A stretch of DNA of 43,975 nucleotides, taken from NCBI RefSeq assembly GCF_000619945.1, contig NZ_JHVC01000025.1:1-43975 (forward strand), read 5' to 3'. A program made the position numbers and the translations under genes. Source of the stretch: Clostridium lundense DSM 17049. GTDB lineage: Bacteria; Bacillota; Clostridia; Clostridiales; Clostridiaceae. Shown in pieces: positions 18,246 to 25,737 of the stretch (positions within the stretch are counted from its first letter, which is position 1; the number at the start of each line of letters is the position of its first letter). Under the pieces are notes generated by a model that searched no databases, had not been told where the DNA came from, and saw only the letters and a list, made by a program, of their open reading frames with translations.

Positions 18246-20822
18246 TTAAGTCATGTCATCCCTAAGCGCGTCAATGATATTTTCTTTTTTTATCTTACGA
18301 GTAGCATACAGCATTGTAATGAATACGATAAAGAGTACGCTGAATACGCTGATTGCCATACTGCCCCAAGGGAATACAAAATGGAAGTTATCCATCCTTT
18401 CTACTGACACAAACCCTTTGTAAATCAGCCAAGAACATATTGCAGATATTGGAATCCCGAATAGTAACGTCCTCATGCCATAAAAGACACACTCGAAATT
18501 CATCATCTTTTGGAAATCACGTTCAGACATTCCCACCGAGCGGAGCATGGCAAGTTCTCGCTTGCGCAGCATGATATTCGTGGAAATGGTGTTGAACACA
18601 TTGGCAACCGCAATCAGCGAAATCATGATGACAAAAACATAGGTAAAAACATCAATAACAAATGTTAGACTGCGGTATTGTTCAACCACGGTGTACATAT
18701 TTTGCAGGTTATACGCAGAGGTAATTCCTGCGTCATGAATCATGGTTTCTATTTTAGCCACCGATTGCGAAGGCTTTTTTGACAGAAAGCTCAGTCCTAT
18801 ATCTGTATGGATATCCGGTGTTTCAAACTTCTCTTTGAGAGAATAGGGAGCCACCACCATAAAAACGTATGCATTCTTATCGGAAGATTGCTTTATTGTC
18901 TTAAGAGGGTCCACCGGGTATGTATCCACAAAGGTAATGTTTATGCTTTGACTCTGTTCCATCTTAGGCTTGTCATTTATTTCAGGAGCCACACTGAAAG
19001 TCATTGAACGACTGGCAAACATATCAAACAGTTCGCTTGGCCCGTTTTTCTTCGCAACCAGTTTTTTGGCAACGGCAATCATTTTACCATCATTACCAGT
19101 ATATTCTTCTCGGGACAAGCCCAATTTTTTGATAAAACTCAGATATTCGCTGTCTTCAATAAACTGGATGTCCATTGGAAGATGAACCGTTTGGTCCGGT
19201 GCAGCATAACCTGCGGATTTTCGATAACGGTCTGAAAAATCGCTTGCTTTGGCAGTACATGAATATGCGAAAATTGCTTGGTAGGAGCTTTTGTAAACTC
19301 CCTCTGCGGTTTTTAGTTTGTTGTAAAGCGGGAACATTTCGCTGTCGTTCATGCCCTGAGTGGTAAAAACGATGTCATAGTCAAAGTCCATTATGGATCG
19401 TTCTGCAAGACGTTTCAGAGTTGTTCCAAAAGCATTTCCTGATACAAACAGCACCACACTTAAAACAAGAGATAGAACAATGCTGCGATAGCGTTTTTTG
19501 TTTCTCTTAAAATTCTTTAGCGCAAGAGTTCCTTCCAAACCGTAAATACGTTGTGCCAGTTTTGATGTTTTCACGGCTTTCGATTCGGTTTTGACCTCGC
19601 CCGTTTGGCGAATACTCTCCATTACGGGAGTATTTGCGGCTTTCCTGGCCGGGATATAAGCTGAAATCAAAATGGTAATCAAACTCACCGCTGCTGCTGC
19701 AACAATTGCAGAGACAGACACCGACAAAGTTAAAGGTACGGTGCTTGGGATAATGTTCCCGAACTTCCTGGCAACAATAGGAATTATAAGTCCAATACTG
19801 CCTATGCCGACTATAATGCCAATGGGTATGCCCATTGCACCAATGCAAAGTCCCTCAAACAGCACCGAATTTCGCAGTTGCTTTGCCGTGGCACCCACTG
19901 ACGAGAGAATTCCGAACTGATGTGTGCGCTCATTCAGCGATATGTTGAATGAATTATAAATCAGAAAAATCGAGCCTATCATTATTATGACAAGCAAAAT
20001 GCCGCCAACCGTGTACAGAAGCGCGTTGAACAGTTTATTGTCGGAAAGGCCCATGAATTGCAGCACACTATCGTTAAAGACGTAAGCTTGGCTGACCGCT
20101 GTGCTGCTTGCGTAAGCCTTAACTTTGCGCGGGTTTTTAAGTGTGACAAATATGCTGAAGCTGTCCGCTTTGTCTTGAGTATCTGCTTTCGTTATCAAGG
20201 TGTATCCCGGTGCGGAACGTTCCTCAAAATCAGGTCTTTCACAGATACCCACAACTGTGTAGGTTCTCTCTGCTTTTGGCACAAGAGTTTCTTTCCCGGA
20301 AATGTAAGGGGTGTGTTGACCCAGATTCTTGTTGTCGTTCATGCGGTTTCCAACATCAAGCGAAAGCGTGTCTCCCACCTTGAATCTAACGCCGCCCTTT
20401 ATCGCCACGTGCGCTGGGATAAGAACCTCCCCACTGTTTTTCGGCAATCTGCCTGAAACCAGGGTTAAGGGTAAGGTATCAAAGGCTTCCTTGCTAAATC
20501 CAGCTATAAAAAGATAAGGTTTTTCGGGGCTTTTCCCACCTTCAAGTTTTGCGTAGCCGATATTTTCAAATGTTGCTGTGTTTTTAACGTCCTTGTCCTG
20601 GGTTCGTTTCTGTGCGAAAGGGGAATTAACATCCAAAAACTCAACGTGCCAATCGCCGTGTTTCACAATAGAACCCTTTACCAGAAAATTTAACAGGGAA
20701 GTACCAAAGGTAGCCACTGCCGTAATCATGGCAGCAGACAGGATAACTCCGATAATCGTTACAAGTGTTCGTGTACGGCTTTTTTTCATGCCTTGTAGTG
20801 TAACTTTGTTGAAAATGTTCAT
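18246..20822 (-). CDS. ABC transporter permease, two-FtsX-domain (MacB-like) type
   Basis: An 858-aa permease. It has an N-terminal helix (about 16-38), a large extracytoplasmic MacB-type domain (about 45-255), an FtsX domain with three helices (about 265-395), a linker with a further helix near 445-465, a second extracytoplasmic domain, and a final FtsX domain (about 725-850). This duplicated plan is common in Gram-positive peptide-resistance exporters. The ATG overlaps the stop of the ATPase gene by 4 nt, so the two are translationally coupled. With the adjacent two-component system it forms a regulator-kinase-ATPase-permease unit. The substrate is probably a peptide or lipid-like compound, by analogy only. 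Confidence 0.92.
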   Translation of the reverse strand: MNIFNKVTLQGMKKSRTRTLVTIIGVILSAAMITAVATFGTSLLNFLVKGSIVKHGDWHVEFLDVNSPFAQKRTQDKDVKNTATFENIGYAKLEGGKSPEKPYLFIAGFSKEAFDTLPLTLVSGRLPKNSGEVLIPAHVAIKGGVRFKVGDTLSLDVGNRMNDNKNLGQHTPYISGKETLVPKAERTYTVVGICERPDFEERSAPGYTLITKADTQDKADSFSIFVTLKNPRKVKAYASSTAVSQAYVFNDSVLQFMGLSDNKLFNALLYTVGGILLVIIMIGSIFLIYNSFNISLNERTHQFGILSSVGATAKQLRNSVLFEGLCIGAMGIPIGIIVGIGSIGLIIPIVARKFGNIIPSTVPLTLSVSVSAIVAAAAVSLITILISAYIPARKAANTPVMESIRQTGEVKTESKAVKTSKLAQRIYGLEGTLALKNFKRNKKRYRSIVLSLVLSVVLFVSGNAFGTTLKRLAERSIMDFDYDIVFTTQGMNDSEMFPLYNKLKTAEGVYKSSYQAIFAYSCTAKASDFSDRYRKSAGYAAPDQTVHLPMDIQFIEDSEYLSFIKKLGLSREEYTGNDGKMIAVAKKLVAKKNGPSELFDMFASRSMTFSVAPEINDKPKMEQSQSINITFVDTYPVDPLKTIKQSSDKNAYVFMVVAPYSLKEKFETPDIHTDIGLSFLSKKPSQSVAKIETMIHDAGITSAYNLQNMYTVVEQYRSLTFVIDVFTYVFVIMISLIAVANVFNTISTNIMLRKRELAMLRSVGMSERDFQKMMNFECVFYGMRTLLFGIPISAICSWLIYKGFVSVERMDNFHFVFPWGSMAISVFSVLFIVFITMLYATRKIKKENIIDALRDDMT

Positions 20823-21502
20823 GGTCTCACCCTTTCATCTCGCACTACTTTACCGTCTGATATACCGATAATACGGTCCGCTTGTAGGGCGATATTTTCG
20901 TCATGGGTGACGACGATAAGGGTCTGTCGATATTTTTGATTGCTTAATTTCAGCAAATTGATAATTTCATGTCCATTTCGGCTATCCAAACTGCCCGTAG
21001 GTTCGTCGGCAAGCATTACTGCTGGGGCATTCATCAAAGCACGTCCTATGGAAACACGCTGTTGCTGACCGCCCGAAAGCTGATTTGGTAAATGGGTTTT
21101 TCGGTGTTGTAACCCAAGCAGTTCCAGCAATTCATTCAACCTCTCCTTGTTGACTTTACGCTTGTCCATAAGTATAGGCAAGGTGATGTTTTCCACCACA
21201 TTCAGCGTGGGAATGAGGTTGTGAAACTGGTAAATTAACCCAACCTGCCTCCTGCGGAAAATGGCGAGTTTTTCATTGCTTTGGGCATATACATCCTGAC
21301 CGTCCAAATACACCTTTCCGCTTGTGGGAACGTCCACTCCACCCATGATGTGAAGCAATGTAGATTTGCCGGAACCGGAGGAGCCGATGATTGCGGTAAA
21401 CTCCCCTTTTTCGATTGTAAGCGAAACATGGTCAAGGGCGGTAACTTGGTTTTCCCCCTTGCCGTAGACCTTGCATAAATTTTCAATTCTTAAAAACTCC
21501 AT
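20819..21502 (-). CDS. ABC transporter ATPase, LolD/MacB type
   Basis: A 227-aa ATPase. It has Walker A GSSGSGKS (40-47), a Q-loop (LIYQFHNLIP), the signature LSGGQQQR, Walker B with D-loop MLADEPTGSLD and the switch His (VVTHDE). The ATG at 21502 is preceded by AAAGGAAA. An in-frame ATG at 21523 is also possible, but it lies in the conserved regulatory repeat, and the equivalent position at copy A is out of frame with its ATPase. It is coupled to the permease gene by a 4-nt overlap. Confidence 0.92.
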   Translation of the reverse strand: MEFLRIENLCKVYGKGENQVTALDHVSLTIEKGEFTAIIGSSGSGKSTLLHIMGGVDVPTSGKVYLDGQDVYAQSNEKLAIFRRRQVGLIYQFHNLIPTLNVVENITLPILMDKRKVNKERLNELLELLGLQHRKTHLPNQLSGGQQQRVSIGRALMNAPAVMLADEPTGSLDSRNGHEIINLLKLSNQKYRQTLIVVTHDENIALQADRIIGISDGKVVRDERVRP

Positions 21503-21520
21503 TATGTGAATTTCCTTTCT

Positions 21521-21601
21521 CATGTTTTACCTATATAATAGAACCTTCAACTTACATCTCTGTGACTTTCCGGTGAGAGATTCGTCACTTTGGGAAACGA
21601 A
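21521..21601 (-). promoter_or_regulatory. Regulatory repeat, copy B (upstream of the MacB-like ABC operon)
   Basis: Second copy of the element at 16856-16936. It begins inside the last codons of the kinase gene (stop at 21585) and continues to the ATPase start. The 11-bp-period direct repeat TCACCGGAAAG-TCACAGAGATG lies at about 21555-21576, followed by a TATTAT-like -10. It is the likely binding site for the response regulator encoded just upstream. Confidence 0.65.
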
Positions 21602-22574
21602 TGGAAAATATCGCACCACCCTGCGGGTGATTTTTGGCGGTAATCGTCCCGCCCTGCCGTGTTATAATCATCTTGCAGAGAGCCAATCCGATCCCATATC
21701 CTGTAGCGTTTGCGTTTTTCCCACGATGGAACCTGTCAAACAGGTATGGTAAATCTTCTTTTTCAAAGCCCGCGCCGCTGTCGTGGATGGCAATATCGGT
21801 AAACAATGGGTTGTCCGCGCAAACAATCTCAATTTTCCCCTTCTCGCCTGCGCTTTCTATGCAATTTTTGAGGATGTTTTGAATTGCTTCTGAAAGCCAA
21901 CCAGAATCGCCGTGAATGATTATCCCTTTCGGCACGTCTATTTGCAAATCAATATCGTGTAGCTCCATTGGGATTAGGAACGGGCGAAACGCGGCGCATA
22001 TCAAAGTATTCACATCTATCTGCTCGCTTTGGAACACCACAATGCCCGCGTCCAGGCGGGATAATTTCAACAGGGAAGTAAGCAACCAATCCATCTGTAC
22101 AAACAATTCCTTTGTTTCCCGTATCAATGCTTTCCGTTCATTTTCGTCAGGGTTATTCTCTAACAATGACAGAATAAGGTTCACGGATGTGAGAGGGGTA
22201 CGGAGTTGATGGGCTATGTCAGCCAGCGAATCAGCAAGATGTTCTTTTTCTTTTTTCAGTGCGTCATTTTGCTCCCGAATACACAGCGTCATTTTTGTTA
22301 TTTCGCTTTGCAAAATAGAAAGTTCGCCCTCGTCCGATTCACCAATATACAGATGGTCTGCGTTATGAAGCACAAGATCAATTTGATCTGAAATCTGCGC
22401 AATGCTTTTATATCGGGCTTTGGTAAACGCAAAAAACGCTATTCCAAAGGCAACGGCAGAAGCAATGGCAAGGATTCCAGCCAACCTATTGATTGCAAAT
22501 CCCAGCGTCACAGTGGTGGCAGCTATTAAGGAAAACAAAATTACAAGCTGTCGAAACTCTCTATTCCGAAGCAT
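21585..22574 (-). CDS. Sensor histidine kinase of the MacB-like ABC locus
   Basis: A 329-aa kinase with two closely spaced N-terminal membrane helices (about 9-28 and 33-52) and essentially no extracytoplasmic sensor. A linker follows, then the H-box AHQLRTPL (His122) and an ATP-binding domain with NILKNCIES, DSGAGFEKEDLP and ATGYGIGLALCK. The short loop suggests it senses within the membrane or through the ABC permease. It overlaps the regulator gene by 14 nt. The stop codon lies inside the 81-bp regulatory repeat. Confidence 0.92.
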   Translation of the reverse strand: MLRNREFRQLVILFSLIAATTVTLGFAINRLAGILAIASAVAFGIAFFAFTKARYKSIAQISDQIDLVLHNADHLYIGESDEGELSILQSEITKMTLCIREQNDALKKEKEHLADSLADIAHQLRTPLTSVNLILSLLENNPDENERKALIRETKELFVQMDWLLTSLLKLSRLDAGIVVFQSEQIDVNTLICAAFRPFLIPMELHDIDLQIDVPKGIIIHGDSGWLSEAIQNILKNCIESAGEKGKIEIVCADNPLFTDIAIHDSGAGFEKEDLPYLFDRFHRGKNANATGYGIGLALCKMIITRQGGTITAKNHPQGGAIFSIRFPK

Positions 22575-23247
22575 ACCCTTCCCCCAATCTATATCCCGTA
22601 CCGCGAACGGTCAGAATGATTTGCGGGCTTGCGGGGTTGTTCTCTATCTTCTCCCTCAGGCGTTTGATGTACACGGTCAATGTATTGTCATTAACAAACT
22701 CGCCCGCTGCGTCCCACAATTCGTCAAGCAGCCTGCTCCTTGTGATAATATTTTTGGGATTGTTAATAAACACCAATAACAAGCGGTATTCTAAGGCTGA
22801 AAGAAAAACCTCGCTGCCGTCCTTTTTCACGACACCGCTTGCCATATCCACATGAAGCCCGCAGATTTCAAAAGCCGATGGAGATCGTCCGCTTTTTCGC
22901 AGAGCGGTTCTGATTCGTGCGATCAGTTCACGCGGACGAAAAGGCTTGGTGACATAGTCGTCCGCGCCCATGTTCAGCCCGGTAACAACACTTGCTTCAT
23001 CGCCAGAAGCTGTCAAAAAGATGACGGGAATATCTTGCGTTTCTTTGATTTCCGTGCAAACCGTAAAGCCATTTCCATCAGGCAAAGAAATATCAATCAA
23101 CGCCAAATCAAATTTATTCCCGGCAAGCGCGTCAATGGCTTCACTCCGGGTAAGGGCGTGAGTGACTATAAATCCCTCCGAGCGGAGCAGAAGCCCAAGG
23201 TTTCTGGCGATTGCCTTATCGTCCTCAACTAAAAATATACGTTTCAT
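22561..23247 (-). CDS. Response regulator, OmpR family, of the MacB-like ABC locus
   Basis: A 228-aa receiver plus winged-helix regulator. It has the acidic pair VEDD, phosphorylated Asp52 (LIDISLPDGNG), switch Thr (FLTAS), Lys (VTKPF) and the C-terminal VRGTGYRLG. It starts within the 4-nt ATGA overlap with the decayed helix-turn-helix gene, which shows the original operon order. It probably binds the direct repeats at 21555-21576 and the matching site at 16890-16911, controlling two ABC operons. Confidence 0.93.
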   Translation of the reverse strand: MKRIFLVEDDKAIARNLGLLLRSEGFIVTHALTRSEAIDALAGNKFDLALIDISLPDGNGFTVCTEIKETQDIPVIFLTASGDEASVVTGLNMGADDYVTKPFRPRELIARIRTALRKSGRSPSAFEICGLHVDMASGVVKKDGSEVFLSALEYRLLLVFINNPKNIITRSRLLDELWDAAGEFVNDNTLTVYIKRLREKIENNPASPQIILTVRGTGYRLGEGYASE

Positions 23248-23437
23248 TTATTTTCACCATCCTTTACTTTACTACTCCTGTATCGTCCGTCAGCCGGTTT
23301 TTCAGCGTCAACCGGAACAAGCCATGTATTTCCCATTTTTTAGCTCACTTAATCCGTCCAGCAGAGCAATGGTACACTACCATTCTATCTGTGATTTCCC
23401 AATTTTTCGCCGCTTCTTTTGTCGTTATATAATCCAC
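23244..23437 (-). pseudogene. Decayed helix-turn-helix DNA-binding protein (excisionase/MerR-like)
   Basis: The minus strand has GGAGGTGTTATGC before a GTG start, then DYITTKEAAKNWEITDRMVV and YHCSAGRIK, a standard small HTH protein, and then a TGA. After a one-base loss the frame resumes as KMGNTWLVPVDAEKPADGR and ends with a TGA overlapping the regulator ATG. The length (194 nt) is one base short of a 64-codon gene. Both a nonsense change (probably GGA to TGA) and a single-base deletion are therefore present. Full-length relatives often sit at the head of such regulator/ABC operons in clostridia, to my recollection. It is probably non-functional. Confidence 0.75.
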
Positions 23438-23458
23438 GCATAACACCTCCATAATTTT

Positions 23459-23487
23459 ATTATATTTCCTTTGATGGGAATATACAA
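23459..23487 (-). promoter_or_regulatory. Promoter of the HTH-regulator-kinase operon
   Basis: On the minus strand TTGTAT (23482-23487) and TATAAT (23459-23464) are separated by 17 nt, about 20 nt before the GTG start of the decayed HTH gene. It should still drive the regulator and kinase. Confidence 0.7.
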
Positions 23488-23609
23488 TCTGAGGTATAAA
23501 AGCAGCAAGAAAAGCAAACTCTTAAAAGCGGTGCGCTTTGGATTGTCATAGTAAAGCAGGTCACGTAATGCATGATAGGCACGCTAATTTCTGAACACCT
23601 AAACAAAAG

Positions 23610-23642
23610 AAAAGGAGTACCATTTTACACAGTACCCCTTTG
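23610..23642 (-). terminator. Terminator after the first serine recombinase
   Basis: AAGGGGTAC pairs with GTACTCCTT across a 12-nt loop on the minus strand and is followed by TTCTTTTG, about 40 nt after the recombinase stop. Confidence 0.6.
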
Positions 23643-23680
23643 ATTCTCCACCTTTATTTTTTGTATCCCCACACTCTATA

Positions 23681-25468
23681 TCAACCACCACCTGTGAAGA
23701 CAATATGTTTGAAAAAGTGCCTAAAACAAAGGATTTCTACGTATCTGCTCGTTGTAGCAACACAACAGTCTCCACGTGTGTCGTGTTCTGTATAGGAACA
23801 CACTTTTTCGTCTTTTGAATCACCATTAGATTTTACCACATCTTTACCTTTTAATGAATGACTCATGCCAGAATTAAATATGAATGTTAGCATATACGGA
23901 TCTTTATTTCCTTCTTCATCAGTTCCACCTAATATTATTTTATTAACTGCACTTTCAAAAACTACTCTGTCAAATTCTTTTATAGGTTTATTGCTATCAA
24001 AAACTTTTCTAAAACTTTCGATTCGTTTTTTCACATCAATATTATCTTCATTAACAAGTTCCGCTTCATCTCTTTTAGCTTTAAGTTTTTCTAACTCAGT
24101 TGATAGTTCTGTATATTTAAGTTCATAAGTATCTTTGTCTATCATTTCATCTATTCTCATATCAACTAATTTTTTAATCTTATTTTCTATAGAAGAAACT
24201 TCTCTTTGCAGCTTTTTTAATTCTTTTATAGAATTAGTAGCATTAATAGTATTTTCTACTGTTTCCATAAATTCTTCTACTATTTCTTTATTTTTAAGAC
24301 AAAACATATTAAATGCTTCAAGAAATGCATTTTCTATAATCTTTTCATCTATGCCTTTACTATCTGGACAGTATTTTTTACCTTTTTTAGTTGATACTAC
24401 GCAATGCCAAATAGTCTTTTCATGAGAAGTACTGCTATGCCATCTTCTTCTTGTAGCAGTTCCTCCACAAAAACCACATTCTATTTTGCTGCTAAATGCA
24501 AACTGTCTGCTATATTTTTCTTTTCTTCCCATGTTGCTGCTTCCTGAGTTTCTCTTATTTAATATCTTCTGAGCCTCATTAAACATTTCTTCTGAAATAA
24601 TTGCTTCGTGATGTGAGTTAATATAATATTTTTCTTCTTCTCCCATATTATCAAGCCTTCTATGAGATATTGGATCTACTGTAAAAGTCTTTCCTAGAAG
24701 CAAATCTCCTTTATATTTTTCATTTTTAATAATGCCTCTTACAGAACCATCATTCCAACTTGTACTTCCTTTTTTTGTTTTATATTTTAATTTGCTCAGC
24801 TCTTTTGCTATTACAAAACACCCTGCACCTTCCACATATCTTTGAAAAATGTATCTAACGGTCTTAGCTTCTTCTTCATTTATTGTAATTACTTTGTTTA
24901 TTGGATCATAGTCATACCCTAAACAGCCATTAAACCCAACCATTTCTCCTCTTTTCATTTTCATCTTTAATCCCATTTTTACATTAGCTGAAATAGATTC
25001 ACTTTCTTGTTGAGCTAATGAACTTAAAATAACAAGCAGCATTTCACCATTCATTGTCAGTGTATTTATATTTTCCTTTTCAAATAAGATTGCAACATTA
25101 TGTTCTTTAAGAAGTCTTACATATTTTAATGTGTCCAATGTGTTTCTTGCAAATCTAGATATTGATTTAGTTATAATTAAATCAATCTTTCCATCTACTG
25201 CATCATTTATCATTCTTTGAAAATCTAATCTTTTATCTATTTGAGTCCCACTTATTGCTTCATCTGCATATATATCAACAAGTGCCCATTCTGGTTTATT
25301 TTCCACCATATTTCTATAATGTTCTACTTGTGAATTATAACTGCTTAATTGCTCTTCTGAATCAGTGCTTACTCTGCAATAAGCAGCTACTCTTAATCTC
25401 TCAATAACCTTTGCATTATTTCTATTAACTCTATTTGTACTGGCTTTTATTACTTGTACATCTGCCAT
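23681..25468 (-). CDS. Large serine recombinase (element integrase)
   Basis: A 595-aa site-specific recombinase. The resolvase-type catalytic domain covers about 26-165 with the nucleophile Ser34 in YCRVSTDSEEQ and SRFARN further on. A Recombinase domain (about 175-290) and a zinc ribbon (CGFCGG … WHC … YC, about 330-380) follow, then a coiled-coil region (about 395-475). The C-terminal tail is cysteine-rich (VCSY, GDCC, EILCF). It starts after GGAGAG with good spacing. Placed at the left edge of the accessory block and reading toward the junction with the GC-rich block, it should be the integrase of the first element. Confidence 0.93.
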   Translation of the reverse strand: MADVQVIKASTNRVNRNNAKVIERLRVAAYCRVSTDSEEQLSSYNSQVEHYRNMVENKPEWALVDIYADEAISGTQIDKRLDFQRMINDAVDGKIDLIITKSISRFARNTLDTLKYVRLLKEHNVAILFEKENINTLTMNGEMLLVILSSLAQQESESISANVKMGLKMKMKRGEMVGFNGCLGYDYDPINKVITINEEEAKTVRYIFQRYVEGAGCFVIAKELSKLKYKTKKGSTSWNDGSVRGIIKNEKYKGDLLLGKTFTVDPISHRRLDNMGEEEKYYINSHHEAIISEEMFNEAQKILNKRNSGSSNMGRKEKYSRQFAFSSKIECGFCGGTATRRRWHSSTSHEKTIWHCVVSTKKGKKYCPDSKGIDEKIIENAFLEAFNMFCLKNKEIVEEFMETVENTINATNSIKELKKLQREVSSIENKIKKLVDMRIDEMIDKDTYELKYTELSTELEKLKAKRDEAELVNEDNIDVKKRIESFRKVFDSNKPIKEFDRVVFESAVNKIILGGTDEEGNKDPYMLTFIFNSGMSHSLKGKDVVKSNGDSKDEKVCSYTEHDTRGDCCVATTSRYVEILCFRHFFKHIVFTGGG

Positions 25469-25537
25469 ATCAATCTCTCCTCAAACTGTATTCCTATTAC
25501 TTATTAGTTATAATTTTATACTGTTTAAGGTATTTTT

Positions 25538-25672
25538 TCAAGGCATTATAATCTTATATTTTTTCATAAGTTCATTTTTTATAGCCATGAACTCTTTGTC
25601 CGATATCATATTGAGCTTCAATAATTGACTAAGCATTGCAATTTGAATACTATACTTCATATTATTATCCAT
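25538..25672 (-). CDS. 44-aa SHOCT-like protein
   Basis: A short protein (MDNNMKYSIQIAMLSQLL…) whose pattern of paired leucines followed by NMISDKEFMAIKNELMKKY matches the SHOCT oligomerisation/binding motif. GGGGGAG precedes the ATG with 8-nt spacing. It lies between the helicase and recombinase genes, all leftward. Small SHOCT-like proteins next to serine recombinases are common in clostridial elements as I recall; a role as recombinase partner is speculative. Confidence 0.75.
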   Translation of the reverse strand: MDNNMKYSIQIAMLSQLLKLNMISDKEFMAIKNELMKKYKIIMP

Positions 25673-25737
25673 ATAAAAATCTCCCCCAAACACTCATTAA
25701 AAATAGAAAAAGCAGCTACCTTTGTAACTGCAATGTT

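Noticed and set aside
18246..23247. Many open frames antisense to the ABC and two-component genes
   Set aside because: They arise from the higher GC content of this block; none has a ribosome binding site or recognisable domain.
23681..23800. Cysteine-rich tail of the first recombinase as a possible fusion or frameshift
   Set aside because: The frame is continuous and cysteine-rich tails are known in large serine recombinases; no evidence of a join.
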